Positions 10,886 through 23,229 of a stretch of 64,000 nucleotides of DNA are shown in pieces. Below the pieces are notes generated by a model. That model saw nothing but the letters and a program-made list of their open reading frames with translations, did not search any database and was not told the origin of the DNA. This DNA is from Hansfordia pulvinata (Eukaryota; Ascomycota; Sordariomycetes; Xylariales), in contig BJKQ01000003.1 of NCBI GenBank assembly GCA_006538405.1, forward strand, positions 1,922,001-1,986,000, given 5' to 3'. The translations under genes and the position numbers were made by a program. Position 1 is the first letter of the stretch. Every line of letters begins with the position of its first letter.

Positions 10886-13383
10886 GGGGCAGCGGTCCAT
10901 CATGAATGGAGTTGTGGACTCTGGAGGTGCCAATGAGACACAGCTGAACTGGGTCATTCTGCATTGCCGTTCAATCTAGGTGATCTGCTCCGCTGGTTTC
11001 TTGGTGAAATAAATCTGTATTTGACTCGTTGCTTGGCCATGTGCCCACAATGCATGACGAAGAACCATCAGTGCGCCTCTAATACACCTACGAACCTGGT
11101 GAAAGCAGTGTTTGGAGATGCTCACTCTTACATGGATCAGTGCCTATTTATCAGCATGATTGATGGAGCGGTATTGTATGTGGCTTGTGTAGCTGCAGCG
11201 CAAGCAATGCCCCTTCGTATAGCTCGAGGATGAGTCTTCAACTCTGTGCGGCCGAGATGGACTGTCGGCTGGCGCAAACCGCTCCGGGGAAAAGCATACT
11301 GAGCACAGGCTACCTCTCCCATAGTGATTGAAATCGTGAACTATTCTGGAAGCGAAAAGCACTGGTGACTTGAGACCACCTGATTCTGAAATTGATCGAT
11401 CCCCAACGAACGCTGGCAACTCATTCACGTCGCCCTGTAGGAGCTATACTCTTCGACTCACAGGCCCGAGTCGCTCACTTGTGACAGTCAAGACACGTCC
11501 AGAGAATTATCGCCCGTCATATCCTCGAGCGGCGTATGCAGATTTACCGGGTGTGCTTCCATAGCAGTATGATGGGTTGTCATTTATCTCCGCGGTTCGA
11601 GACGCTTGCTCATAGACTCTGAAGCGGCAACAAAGTAGGCGCAGCGTCAGCGCAGGCAGTAAGTGGTCCAGTGGTTGCCCCAGTTCTCAGAGCCAGGAGA
11701 CACTGCCCCGCCCCGCCATCTAGGTCGGTGTCCTCCTTCCAGACATGCACACACACTGGAGTATCTCAACATCTACTCATCAGTCGACGGGCCCGGCCCT
11801 AGCTATCTACGGGGCAAGACTGGGAGCAAAGCCATATTCCAGTGGCACGTCTTTGTCCGAGCCATGGCCTCACCCCACAGAGACCTGCAGAAAGAACCAA
11901 GCACTACGTACGTACTGGAAAGCCGGAGCGGTAGGTAGGGCTTGCGATAATCGATAGTGTCGAGCTTTTCGAACAGCCGTGGAATCACATCTGTGGCCCG
12001 TGTAGCGACACCCTTCCGCTCTTTCAGACAGTCAAGGCATGGCCCAGTTTGAGGGACATTGATTGAGGGGGGAGGTCGGTGGTCAACCTGCGATTCGTTC
12101 AGTCAAGGGGGTAGAGACGCCTGCCTCTTCGACCCCCCCCCCCCCCCCCTTTTCGAGGCAGTTCGCTTGGTGGTGGGGGGGGGGGAATGGGGTCGCTGAA
12201 ATGCATCGCCTCATGAATTGACGCCGCCGGTTCCCCTGTTTCAGGCCCCATCTTACCTTCAACTCGTGTAAGCCTGCAGCTGATGGTCTTGCGAAGATGC
12301 CTGTCTGGTGGTTGTCCTTGATCGGTCCACAGATGAGCCAGTAGCTAGTTAGGGCAATCGGCATAGGTCCAGCCGTGACTTCGGACAGAGAGGGGGTGGA
12401 GGGGGCACTCGACCCGTGACGCCGCCTACCAAAACAGTACGGGCCCGAGGCAACCAATGCGGCTTGTCGGTCGGATGGGCAGCGTGTGGTTGTTGGATAG
12501 CAGATAGCGAGATCCTAGAAGCGCCCAAAGAACCCTCGCGGGAATGAGTATTATTAGCAGACATCTGCAGTGCTCAGAGTTATCTTTAGCATGTCACACA
12601 GTTGGGCGGCTCTGGTAGCCTGCAGGGATGGGAGAGGAAGGTGCCAGGTTGAAGTTGGAGGGACTATAGCCGAGGTGGGAAGCCAGGGACAGAAGCGTGT
12701 ACGGGACTGTACTTTCGAGGTACAAGGCGGGTGGACAGCCGCGAGATTAGGGGAAGAGGAGGGACACTAGATCTCCCGCATCCTCAAGGTTGGCTGGGAG
12801 GAGAGGGCGGGACGTGCATGGCGTGGCGGAAACTCGAGGCCTGCGGAGAGCATATCATGGCTGTCTGTTAGACACGGCGCAAAACGAGGGCGCATCCGGC
12901 GCGGAGAGGTGCCAAAAATAGCCTGCAGGCCTTATATGCCGGGTTTGGGGGTCGAGGTTTGGGGGGCAAGGGGGACCATTCATTGGCTTGCAGTTTCGCT
13001 CACATGATACATGTACGCGGAACAAACAAGATATGTAAGGTAGGCAGGGAACATTTCCTTACCCCGGACGGGGGGTGGTGTGAGAGAGGGTTGGGGCGGA
13101 GGGGGGAAAAAGAAGGGCCAGACTGCCGCATCATGTCGTAGCTCCGGCGCTTATGGTTCCTGATCGTGAGATTGCAACCGAAGCCGGGCAGCCGAGCCCA
13201 ACCTCCTTTGCTGAGATGAGTTTCCCGCCAGCGGCAACACGGAGAGGGACGGGTTATATGGGAAAGAGCTGTCGTCTCGTTAAGCAATATGCAGGGCCGG
13301 GCCTGCTCAGGCGGCCGCAGGGTGCGGCGGCTCCAGGGGCTTAAAAATAGAAGAACAGGGCCCCACGTTTATAAATAAAGCGC
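10886..13383. other. Gene desert, part 1: 3' region of the reductase gene, then non-coding DNA
   Basis: No recognisable gene. The first 700 bases are moderately AT-rich. A run of about 17 C near 12133-12149 is followed by a G run near 12175-12185. GC-rich sequence with TATATGCC at 12936-12945 and TTATAT at 13254-13259 gives possible TATA-like elements, but no downstream ORF has protein features. Confidence 0.5.
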
Positions 13384-13581
13384 ATGGGGACAGGAGAGGA
13401 CGAAGAATCAGAAGAAGGCGAAGGGGAAGAAGAAGAAGAAGAAGAAGAAGCGGGCCAGGAGGCCCCGGCCAGGCCACCTGCAGCGTGGCCGTGGCAGGAG
13501 GGACAGTGCCGGCATGGCTGGGCGGAGACGGACGTCATGAGAAGCAGCACGGCCGCTGGGACGAGAAGGGGAGTGGCCGGC

Positions 13582-13640
13582 GAGCAGGCGGGCCTCGAGA
13601 GCAGGCGGGCCTCGAAAGCAGGCGGGCCTCGAGAGCAGGC
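13582..13640. repeat. 17-base tandem repeat, about 3.5 copies
   Basis: Unit GAGCAGGCGGGCCTCGA: copies at 13582-13598 and 13599-13615 are identical, the copy at 13616-13632 has one change, and a partial copy starts at 13633. The unit length is not a multiple of three, which speaks against a coding function. Confidence 0.9.
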
Positions 13641-14348
13641 CGCGCAGGCGGACGGTGCAGGCCTCGGAGGATATGTCACCGGGGCATCAGTCGCCAATGA
13701 AGAGCCGCCGGTGCAACCCCACGCGCCAGCGGGGGCTGCAAGACATCAGTCGACGCCGAGCAGATAGATAGCATGGGCCCTGGGGACTTGGGGGGGGGCC
13801 TTGGCAAGGCAGAGAGGCCGGCCGCGGATGCATGGCCGGCATGACGAGGACGCCATGCTCGGCCGGTGAAGGCGAGCTGTTCCGTGCAGTGTTCCGTGTA
13901 CGCGTAGTGCCCCAGCCATGACGACGCCAGCCATGACGCCGTGCTGAGTTAGGCGCCGGGCTGGCTGAAAATCGAAAAAACAGAACCCGCGTGGGACGCC
14001 GAGATGAAGATTGGGGGCGGCGGAAGCATTTCGAGAAAAAGACGGAGCGGAGTCCCCACGGCGGCGCTTAGGCCCGGCGGCTACGGAGGCCCGGCGGCGC
14101 GTTGATTGGCCGGCCGGCCCGCAGCGCAGCGCAGACCGCCCGCCCGCCCGCCCGGGGAAAGGGTTGGTTGCTTTGTCGTATTTTATTTTTAGACAGGCCT
14201 CCCTCCTTCTACTCGTTATTCCGTGATGGATTGTCGTCACAATTGTTCTTGACTCCCCGGCCACCTGCTGCGTAAGGAGGTAGGTACGGAATAAGGTCTC
14301 GTTGACAGCACCGGTGACAGCACAGACCGTGGGGATGGACTCTCGACT

Positions 14349-14388
14349 CACGCACGCACGCACGCACGCGCGCACGCACGCACGCACC
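14349..14388. repeat. ACGC microsatellite
   Basis: About ten units of ACGC, interrupted once by GCGC, in non-coding DNA. Confidence 0.85.
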
Positions 14389-14493
14389 CCTGGGCTGGAC
14401 AACCAACTTGCACCGGTTGGCCCATCGCCGCCCGCCCTTCTTCGGAAGCCCCGTCAAGAGCGGCCGGCGAGCTGCAGTCTCGAGGCGTGTGAG

Positions 14494-14522
14494 TGACGTG
14501 ACGTGACGTGACGTGACGTGAC
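14494..14522. promoter_or_regulatory. TGACG tandem array, possible bZIP-type binding cluster
   Basis: Five perfect TGACG units are followed by TGAC. Each junction reads TGACGTGAC, close to the CRE/ATF core TGACGT. Known bZIP proteins bind such cores, but a pentanucleotide microsatellite by chance is the simple alternative. No gene starts nearby, so function is open. Confidence 0.35.
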
Positions 14523-17500
14523 AATCCCAGCCTCGAACAGGGCGATATTTCTAGACAAGACGGTCGGGCCTCTCTTCTCGGATGAGCCTGTTGATCATCG
14601 GGAGACCACGTCGGCGCGTCGGCGGCAGGATGGTTGGCGGGCGGGCCAGCAACCAGCAGATGACCATGACCACCCCCCTATTCTCTTCCTGCCCTCTGCA
14701 CTGGATCTACTCCTCGCGTTCCGCTCATGTTCCGGCTTGCCGACTCTCATCTCCCATCTCCCGGCAATGCCCGTGCCGTACTGATGCGCCCCAACCTGCG
14801 CCGTTCGTCTCGTAGCCCTGTTGCTTCTTTCTTGCTGGCCGGTCCGACCCCGCGTGCCGCAGACGACGATCACCACCAGCCCAGCTGGCTAATAACATGG
14901 GCCGCCGCCTCTTCCGAGGCAAGGGAAACCTCGCACAGTGAAGAGTGCGTGATCAGAGCCCCGTCCAGCCGATCCGGCTAGCGCCCCCCGTCTTTGGGCT
15001 TTTTTTTTGAGTTTGATGAGAGAGGAGGCCGTGGAGGCATGGATGGCCTCGAGCCCTTTTTGGAGCAAACGCGATCCACCGGCGCAGAACATCGTCAGTA
15101 CTCGTACCTTACCACCTTACTCGCTCGCACGCCCGAACGAACGAGAGCGAGGCGCACTGTTGATGATCACAGTGCTCCCCTATCTCGTACGTAGGAGTAC
15201 GCGCACATGACCGCCTTGGCGCGCGTCTGATGTCAGTGGCAACCTGCGGCGCGGATGCGCGTCAAGGCTCTCCTCCTCTCCCCCCCTCCCTCCTCCATCA
15301 GAAGCTGGTCGATGCTTGTAGCTCCCCAATCGCCCCCGCCCCCGCCCACACTTCTGCCCCTCCCTACCTGACGCTGTGGCGAGCTTCGTTCGATAAGAGA
15401 GCGCTCCCATGACAGACGGGACGACCACGCCACCCGACGCGGCCACTCACCCCACCTCACCTCACCACCTATCCCACACCACACCACACCAGCCCCGGGC
15501 CTGCCGTGCCTGCCTGGGCAGGGGAGGAGCCGGCGTGGCGGCCGAGGGTCCTGATCTGAACTGATCGGGTCTGGCCTGGCCTGGCTCCGTCCCCGGCGCC
15601 GGCCGGCCTGCTAAACACCAGCCCCTCAGCTCGGCCACTCTTCCAGAGTCGGTGACCGAGACACCGCTACCCACCACCGCAGGGCATAGCGTACTTTTCC
15701 CTGAGGATCCAGATACCCAGACTGCCGGGTCCCGTCGGCGCCGGCTCAGGACGCGCAGTCACTCCGTCAGGTTCAGTCAGGGAGGGAGGGCGGGAGAGGG
15801 GTCGGCCACAGTCAGCAGAGCACGCTGGCCGCCACCCGCCACCCGGCACCAGCTCTAGGCCTGGTGGCATATCCTAGAGTTTGTTGAATGCTCCCCGCCG
15901 CGTCGCTACCCTCTCGGCTCGCCACATGTCCTCTGCCTTCCTGTGCCACCCACCCCACGGCTTTGGTTTCTTGGGCTGCGACAGCATGGCAGTACGCGTG
16001 CCTAGGTATGTAATGCCAGGCAGTCAGACTCGGGTCCCCTGTCTGTTCTGTACTCGTACCTATGCCCTTTTGCGTGTGGGCAGGCAGGTCCAAGTGGCAA
16101 TCGAGCCGTCAATCGTCAATCAATCAATCCATACCTCCATCCACGTAACCGACTCCCGATTGCAAGCGCACGAGTAGGTACTCTCGCGCCCAACCCCCTC
16201 CTATTTCCTGTGCGAGCTTGTGACAGATCAGCTCAATGACAATCCATGTCCACCGGGCCTCCATTAGGTGCTGCACTCATCGCCATCTCGAGATACGCCA
16301 GGGCCTTGTGTTCGCCCGTTGGCATGATCTGCAAGGGAGCTTGCTGTAAGTGACCAGTCGTGACCGTGTACGATACGAGGAGTGCAGGGCAGGCCGTTCG
16401 GCAATGGTTCGGCCTAACTCGCCGTCGACATGTCTTAGCTGGGTTGCCAGCCTGCCCTCGCATGTCTTTCGCGCTTGTTTCCTTTTGTTCTTTTTCGCCC
16501 CCCTTCCCCTCCTCCCCGTGGGAACGTCAAAGACCGGGCGCGGTGTAACCTTGTCGACTAGGCTAGGGCGTCTGTCAGCATTGACGCAACGTTATCTGCA
16601 AGCAAAGGCTTCTCGCCTGCGCTAACCCTCGTCTCTGCACGGTGCTTGAGGGGCGTCAACTAAGCTCCGTAGGGCAAACATGCTGGCTGCGGCAGTGGCT
16701 GCAGGGAACGAACCCCATCCAATGGCTGGCCCAAGCAACCGTGGCAAAGTCACCTCGCCAACGCGACCCTGCCAGAAAGCAGCCGGCGTGTCCCTCTCCC
16801 CACGAGCACGCCTGCCGATGCTTCGCAGCGTTTCTCACCCCGAGCCTGTCACAGGTTGCTATCCTGCGAGAAGGGCAGAGTCAGTTTCTGCGGTCCATTT
16901 CTGGACCGTGACGAACCATCCGTGACAGACCAAGGCTCACCCCGCCTGGTGCGGGGACGCGCTTCTAAATAAAGCAGGCTGGTGTTTGTGATATTGCTTC
17001 GTTGCTTGCACGCCAGGTTCACAAGCGTCGAACATCGAAAAGTTCTGGCCTTCAGGGGCGGCCCCGTCCGCTCGAGCCAATCAATCTTGGCTCCGGCCAG
17101 TCGAGATCGACCAGGGCGGTAAAGAACTGCCCCAACCCCTGATGTGACCGCCGGGCCACTCGCCTGAACCCCTGCAAAGGGACAAAAGTATCCACCAACT
17201 TAGCGTTCGGCGGGAACTCGACAAGCGCTCCTCGCGTCTCCGGGCTTGGCCCCCAAAGTTCTTGCGTTGCCATGGACAGATGCTCCTCAACGAGGGCGCA
17301 ATCAGGGTGTCTTGAAGCTGCGAAACGGGATCGCCATATATGCAACCGCCGTGACTGATTGCGACGGCAGGGATCGATTCGAGAGCTTTCCAACCCGTCT
17401 TGCGCTACTAAGCAGCGGACACAGAGATGTGCCGGCATGAAGTCCACTTGCTAAATTTAAATCGCCCTCCAGCTGGACAGGAGGTTCATCGAGGCTGATT

Positions 17501-18359
17501 CGTCATAGGTGTTGCCGTCGTCCGCCGAAAAAAGCTGGATGGGTGGGTGGAACCATTTTATTGATGAGGGGCTCGCAATCTGTCACCCAGCAGGCGCATT
17601 CGTCGGCTCTTGGAGTAAGTGATACTCGTAGTCTGTGCTGCAGGTCATGACCGACCCAACTCTCGTGTCGGTCATTGGCTTTGGTGACGGTATGCTGACA
17701 ACGTGGCGACCCCAGCGTGGCACAGCCAGCGAGGAGATCTCATCCCCGCACCTGCTCCCAGGAGAGTCTGGAGAAGAACAGACGTGGTCGATGAGAGTAG
17801 CCGCAGCTACAGGTCGTGATTTGAAGTCGGGTTGAGATGTCACTGGTGAGGATATCGTGGAGCATGAGGAATGAGGCCGAGCCTGCTCAACCTCACTCCA
17901 CGACTTGCTTGTCCGCGTTCTCGTGGTACTGGATATGACTTGCGCTTTCTGCGGAGGACGGGCGCTAGGCTGTCGGGCAACAGCGAACCATGAACGAGAG
18001 TCTGTCACGTCTGTCCACATGAATAGACCTGCCTTCTGATTGTGCGACTCCAGGACCCAGCTTTCTCACCAATACACGCCGCGCCATGCCCGAAGCGCAC
18101 CCGCTCCGCCGGTCCACGGAGTATATCCTTGTCGCGCGGCTGCCCATTGGCCCATCAGTCGGAAGTTCCCATGGTCAGACTCACCCACGTTACCCAAGGG
18201 AACCTGGAGGTGACTGGCCTTTGGGGCCGAGTGCTTGGTGTGTCGTGAGCCACGCAGAGAGACGATTGGCGGCAAGAACAACCACCATTGAAACAGGGTG
18301 TCGCCGATTGGGACTTGACGCCTCCCGAGACTCCTCCCCTGACTCGATTTCCGCCGGGG

Positions 18360-18384
18360 TTTTTTTTTTTTTTTTTTTTTTTTT
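18360..18384. repeat. T25 homopolymer
   Basis: Twenty-five consecutive T in non-coding DNA. Confidence 0.9.
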
Positions 18385-21319
18385 GGTCGGCGCCGGGGGG
18401 AGGGTGTCACACAGTGCATCGGCGCACGGCGTGCAAGTTGGCGGACCGTATGGCTGACTTGAAGGCCATCCCAGCCCCCGGCTTTCGGGATTGACGGGTC
18501 TGGCGGCGGCGCGCCTTGATGATTTGCGGTGGGAAGACACGCGACAGAGAGCTCACTTGGCCGTGGCTGCGGCCATCCAGGGCAGCCTCCAGGGCCAGCC
18601 TCGCGGCCCAAGCAAATCACGGCCCTCCCGTGTACCGGGAGTTGGGCCACATGACACGCGGAAAACATTGAGCCGCAATCGAGCCAGGGACGCTGTTTCA
18701 AAGAGGGCGAGAGGGCGGGTGTGGTCGCCAAGCGGCCGGGGTCTGTGGTCAGAGACGACGCGGACACCCAGGCCAGCCCGCAGGCACGGGCATGTCTGCC
18801 CTCTGCTTCCCATCTGGCGGCACTCCATTCTGCACGCGCGCTAGTTAGGGCGTGCGCGCTCCAGAAAGCAGGCGAGCGGAGCAGGGCCGAGGGGATGGAT
18901 GCCAGCTTGTCGACAGCGATCTGCTTGGCCTGGGGTGACCGCGCTGCGAAACATGACGTGCAGCAGCGGCGTGTCCATGACCCGGTCCACGCCCAACGCC
19001 CTCCCTCCCTGTAGCGAAGACGCGGGTCTCGCTTTGCGGTGGTGTCCGTCGTGTCGTTGATGAAGATGGGCGGCCGCGCTTGGGCTCCTCTCGCGGCTGA
19101 TGCCGAATGGCAAGGAAGACAGAGGGCCTCGGCGCCAGGGCCAGGTGCACCCATGAGTGGCGGGTTCGTTCAGGACGTGACGTCGGCCCCCGGGGCAAAC
19201 CTTCAAAGGTGATTATGTACAGCTAGGTGCCTCGGTGATGGGAAGTTGGGCAAACTTCCACCAAGGGTCGCGACGTACCTCGCTTAGCACGGTCAGGTAC
19301 GTACTCTGTACCTACTCGTACAGCATGGGTGGAGAGCAAACTGAAAACGAGGCCCTGCGCTCCTTGCCGTCCTGCCCGAAAGCAATGAAGCTTTCACCAT
19401 CTTCACGTACATGTATGGCGGGCCTTACTAGTATAGACCTCGAAGAATGGAACGAGTACGGCTGCAGGCCGAGATTGGTATTGACGAGCTGTACCTGAAT
19501 CCGCGCTCTGCCTGTACTTGACTACATGTATCGTGCGTAAGGACATCAGGTAGATGTTGATAGATGAGGCTTGTGGCTCAGTTGGTGCCAAGCTATGGGT
19601 GCTGACCACCGGCAAGAACCAGTCGACTTTCGACGATTTACAGGTGGGCGGCAGACGCTGAAGAACGCCCCCCGCGATGCAGGGCCGCCACGAGCTACGA
19701 GTACACGTACCGGACACCCATCCATGCGTATCGTCAATGTACGTGGGTATCTGGTATAGTTAGGCGGTTACAGTCGATGTGATTGACGGACGGGCAGCTG
19801 CTACATGTAGGTACCTTCCATGGGGCCATGGGACATGAAGGGCGCGGCAGGCCTGGGAGAGCCTCCTCTTCGTCTCGCCTTCCCCATCGCCTCCGTGCCC
19901 CCCACCGACTGGGCAGCGACAGGCGCCAATTGCGCTTGAGCTGCTGTGTCCGCTTAGCGCATCCGCGCCACTGCTCAGACCCCCCACCAGACCGCGCCAG
20001 GCCCGGCTCACGGCCGATAGGGGCTTGCTTGTACGAGAAGAGTCGGGGGGGGGGGGGCGGCGTGAGAGGATGCAATAGTGCACACGGCGCACCCGGGTGA
20101 TCGACACGCGTACATGTGGCCCAGCAGGCCACCCGTCCGCGCGGATGTACGACTGCGCACCTGCTTGATCCAGGCAAGCCAACCCCAGCGCGCGCGCGAC
20201 TAAACATGGAAGCACCCAAGGTCGTGTACTCGTACTCCCTACGCAGTGGCCCGTCGAAGGGAGTTGACAGCCCGCTTTTCAGCCTGGTGTCGTCACTGCA
20301 GTCCTGGTACGAGTACCATATGTATGGACTCGAGGTACATAGATTCGGCACGTAGTAGGTGACCGCGTAACCATGGACCTATGCAGCGCTGTGCGCCTGT
20401 CGGCTGCTCTTCGCCACTGGTGTCAGGAAGGCCTTGCGTGCAGCTGGAATACCCTCCTTGGGCGTTTCGATGCCGTGTGACGGGCGTGTCCGCATCCGCT
20501 CCACGACCAGGGAGCCCGAGACGCGCGGGCGGTCGGGATGGCGGGCTCGCCTTGCTCTCTCACCAACCGCAAGATTTCTCGGTGCTCCTCGGTGTGGCCC
20601 AGTGTGCCTCGTCCTGCAGGGCCCAGGCAGCACCGGCCCAGGCAGGTGGAAGGGCATGCGCCGTACCAGCAGAAGCCCACTGCTCCTCCGTGTTGCCGTG
20701 CGCAAGCAGGATTGAGGGTGGGATTGACGCGCGGGGAACTATGTAGGTTGCGACAGCATTTGAATCATGGGCCTGACACCTCGTGCTCATGCAATTCTTG
20801 TCGTACATACTCGTAGCGCCTGTACAAGGCCGCGGCCAGGCCCGCGGACGCGCGCGTTTATCATATTGTGTCTCGCCACATTGTCGGGGCGTACCTCGAT
20901 GGTAACAGCGAGTCTGTGTGGCCGGTTGGTCTTGTCTGATCCTGTCAGAGTGCTTGTCAATGATGGCGGGATGGATTATGAGGCTGGCACTGAGGTTGGG
21001 TGATGCCCGTCTCTCGCGCCTGCGTCGACTAGGCCGGCAGTGCCCCGACGCAGTACCCTTGGTGGGAAACCAACCCCACTCCACTGCTTCCAAGGTGGGC
21101 TGCAACTCCCGTGGGACGACGGACGATGGACGATGGATGCCAACCACCGGTGCCGCCCGCGCCTGTGTTTGCGAGTGCCCGGGCTGGTACGATGCGCCTC
21201 CAGCTGGGCGCTAGATTAGGCACTCCGCACCACCATGTATGTACCTAGGCCGGCAACGCCGCGTCTGGCAACCCCCGACGACGAACACAGGGAGAAATGG
21301 ATGCCCGTGTTTGTTCTGT

Positions 21320-21344
21320 CCCCCCCCCCCCCCCCCCCCCCCCC
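21320..21344. repeat. C25 homopolymer
   Basis: Twenty-five consecutive C in non-coding DNA. The true length is uncertain because such runs are poorly sequenced. Confidence 0.85.
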
Positions 21345-22750
21345 TCATCGGGTACTTGAGTAGGTACATTGGAAGTTTCAACGGCAGAGCTCCAGCTGAG
21401 AGTGGATGCCGCCCTAAGAGCGGCACTTGAGGCCGGATAGGCACTCCGTATGCACTGTACGAGTACTTGTGCGTTGGAACCTTGACCCAGGGCTGCTGCA
21501 TCTAACGAGAGCGCCTCCAGCTCGGTCCTGACCACCCGGCGTGAGATTTCCAACATTGATGCCTTCTGAATTAGTGACGCCGATGCATCCTGCTCCGAGG
21601 GCGGAACACGCGTTTCGATGGTCCAGACACAGAGCGCCAACCGAGGTGCCCCGTTCGAAAGATTCAGGGCCGGAGGAGCGCGATTCCAAGGTCCGCAACC
21701 CGTGGTCGCCGTGGTCGCCCAGATGGGGACCCCACGCCGCGCGAGCCGGCAAGCCTCTAGCAGGGTACGAGTGCTGTGCCTACCTCATGTGCTCGTATCC
21801 AATGTACATCCTATGTACCTATCCAGAATGTGCCTTCGACCCAACTCCGGCCAAGGGCAGAAGCGACGCAGAACTGTGTGGGTGCTAGGTACCGTGGGTG
21901 TGTGGGTACCTGGGAGCTCTTGTAGCTTGCATGGCGTCTGATGGGTCTCTCTTGCCAGCCCCACACAAGCGCCGTGCCGCCAAAATCAGAGCGGCAACAA
22001 GGGTGTTTAGCGATGCCCTCCCGTGCTTTACCCGCGAGGTGCGACAACCCCTTCTACCGCCTGAGAGAGGTGCCTACTGAGAAGGGATGCGGATAGGATT
22101 GGATGGATGGATGTCTGCTCTTTGCATGCTGAGCACCCGACCCGACACGGATGCCCCCAGACTGGCACAAGAGCTCATTCACGTCGCCACGATCTTCCCC
22201 GTGCCTTGCTGCAATTGCACGTAGAAGTCTTTTGGTCTTCTTCTTTTTGACTTGAGATACATACATAGATGTCGTGAGCATTGGTACAGCCGCGGACCTC
22301 AAGCCATGGCTTACAGTTAGCGGTGCGCAATCGCGGGATCCTCACTGCCGGATCAGAACGACGCTCGCAGTGCGTGTGAGCCGGCGTCTGCTTCTCAAGG
22401 CAATGATGGCAAAGACCCCGCGTGCTCGCACCTATTCGCGAGTGCTGGTACTTACAGGCACCCTTGCGGTCATCTCGACTCGCCGGCTTGGAGAGAGAGG
22501 TTACGTCGAATGTACGCATCTCGACCACCGGTGGTACCCACTGCGCGCACAGTTATTAGAGGCCTGGAGACTAGCACAGAAGGCCTCCTGCTCGTCGGCG
22601 CTAGCTCCTTCCAGCCGGCGTGACTGCCCTACCCTTGCCCAAGTGTCCGAGCTGTGTCCAGCTGCCCTGTCTCGTCAAGTACCCCGACATGTATCCGTAC
22701 GAGCGCCTTACCTTACCTACGAGTACCTGAACTCTGCGCCGCGCTGCCTC

Positions 22751-22784
22751 TTTTTTTTTTTTTTTTTTTGGGGGGGGGGGGGGG
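22751..22784. repeat. T19-G15 compound homopolymer
   Basis: Nineteen T are followed immediately by fifteen G. The G run could form a G-quadruplex on the plus strand (inference). Confidence 0.85.
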
Positions 22785-23229
22785 CCCTGTTCTAGCCTAT
22801 GAGTCCCTCACTCCAGCTCTGCGCGACCGTACTCGTACATCCGGCAAATCCAGACTGCCTCCCACGCGCCGCTGATCTGGGCTGGACTCGAGTCCGCCAG
22901 AGAGGGACACGGCTACCTTGGCCAGCACCTGCCCAAGTCCAACCAGAAAGTACTCGTACCTCGGCGGCTTCCACCGCTGTGACGGGCTTGCAAACTTGCC
23001 CAATTACCACATGTACTATTCACCGATCCTGTCGGACTCTGTCTCTGGTCTGCCCTGCTGTCGCTGTCGTCAAGTTGCCGCTTACTTGTACTTCTTTCCT
23101 TCCCCCCCCCTCGACTTTCGCCTCACCCCCCCTCCTTTCCGACGTCTCTGTGAGATGAACCCGGCACGAGAGCCGCCACCTACGGATACATCAGGCTGGT
23201 AATTCTCCCGAACCCCTTACGAACTCGCC

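Larger units (their letters stand above)
13384..16000. other. Gene desert, part 2: simple repeats and regulatory-looking arrays
   Basis: A GAA-rich microsatellite (near 13428-13450), a 17-base tandem repeat (13582-13640), an ACGC microsatellite (14349-14388) and a TGACG array (14494-14522) lie within 1.1 kb. A 127-codon ORF from 13384 is mostly Glu-rich translation of the GAA repeat followed by translation of the tandem repeat, so I do not accept it as a gene. A perfect GTACTCGTAC copy is at 15098. Confidence 0.5.
16001..23229. other. Gene desert, part 3: non-coding DNA rich in GTAC motifs and long homopolymers
   Basis: More than 7 kb without a recognisable gene. Long homopolymers: T25 at 18360-18384, G13 at 20045-20057, C25 at 21320-21344, and T19 followed directly by G15 at 22751-22784. 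Perfect copies of GTACTCGTAC or its complement are at 16050, 20226, 20307, 21457, 22829 and 22950. The longest ORF (minus strand 19154-18066, 362 codons) contains a Lys run from the T25 tract and no family features. No transposon reading frames or terminal repeats were noticed. Confidence 0.5.

Noticed and set aside
13384..13767. 127-codon Glu-rich ORF in the desert
   Set aside because: It consists of a GAA microsatellite and a 17-base tandem repeat whose unit is not a multiple of three.
18066..19154. 362-codon ORF on the minus strand inside the gene desert
   Set aside because: It is ATG-started and long, but it has low codon bias, a Lys run that is just the T25 tract, and no recognisable motif; chance open frames of this size occur in GC-rich DNA.
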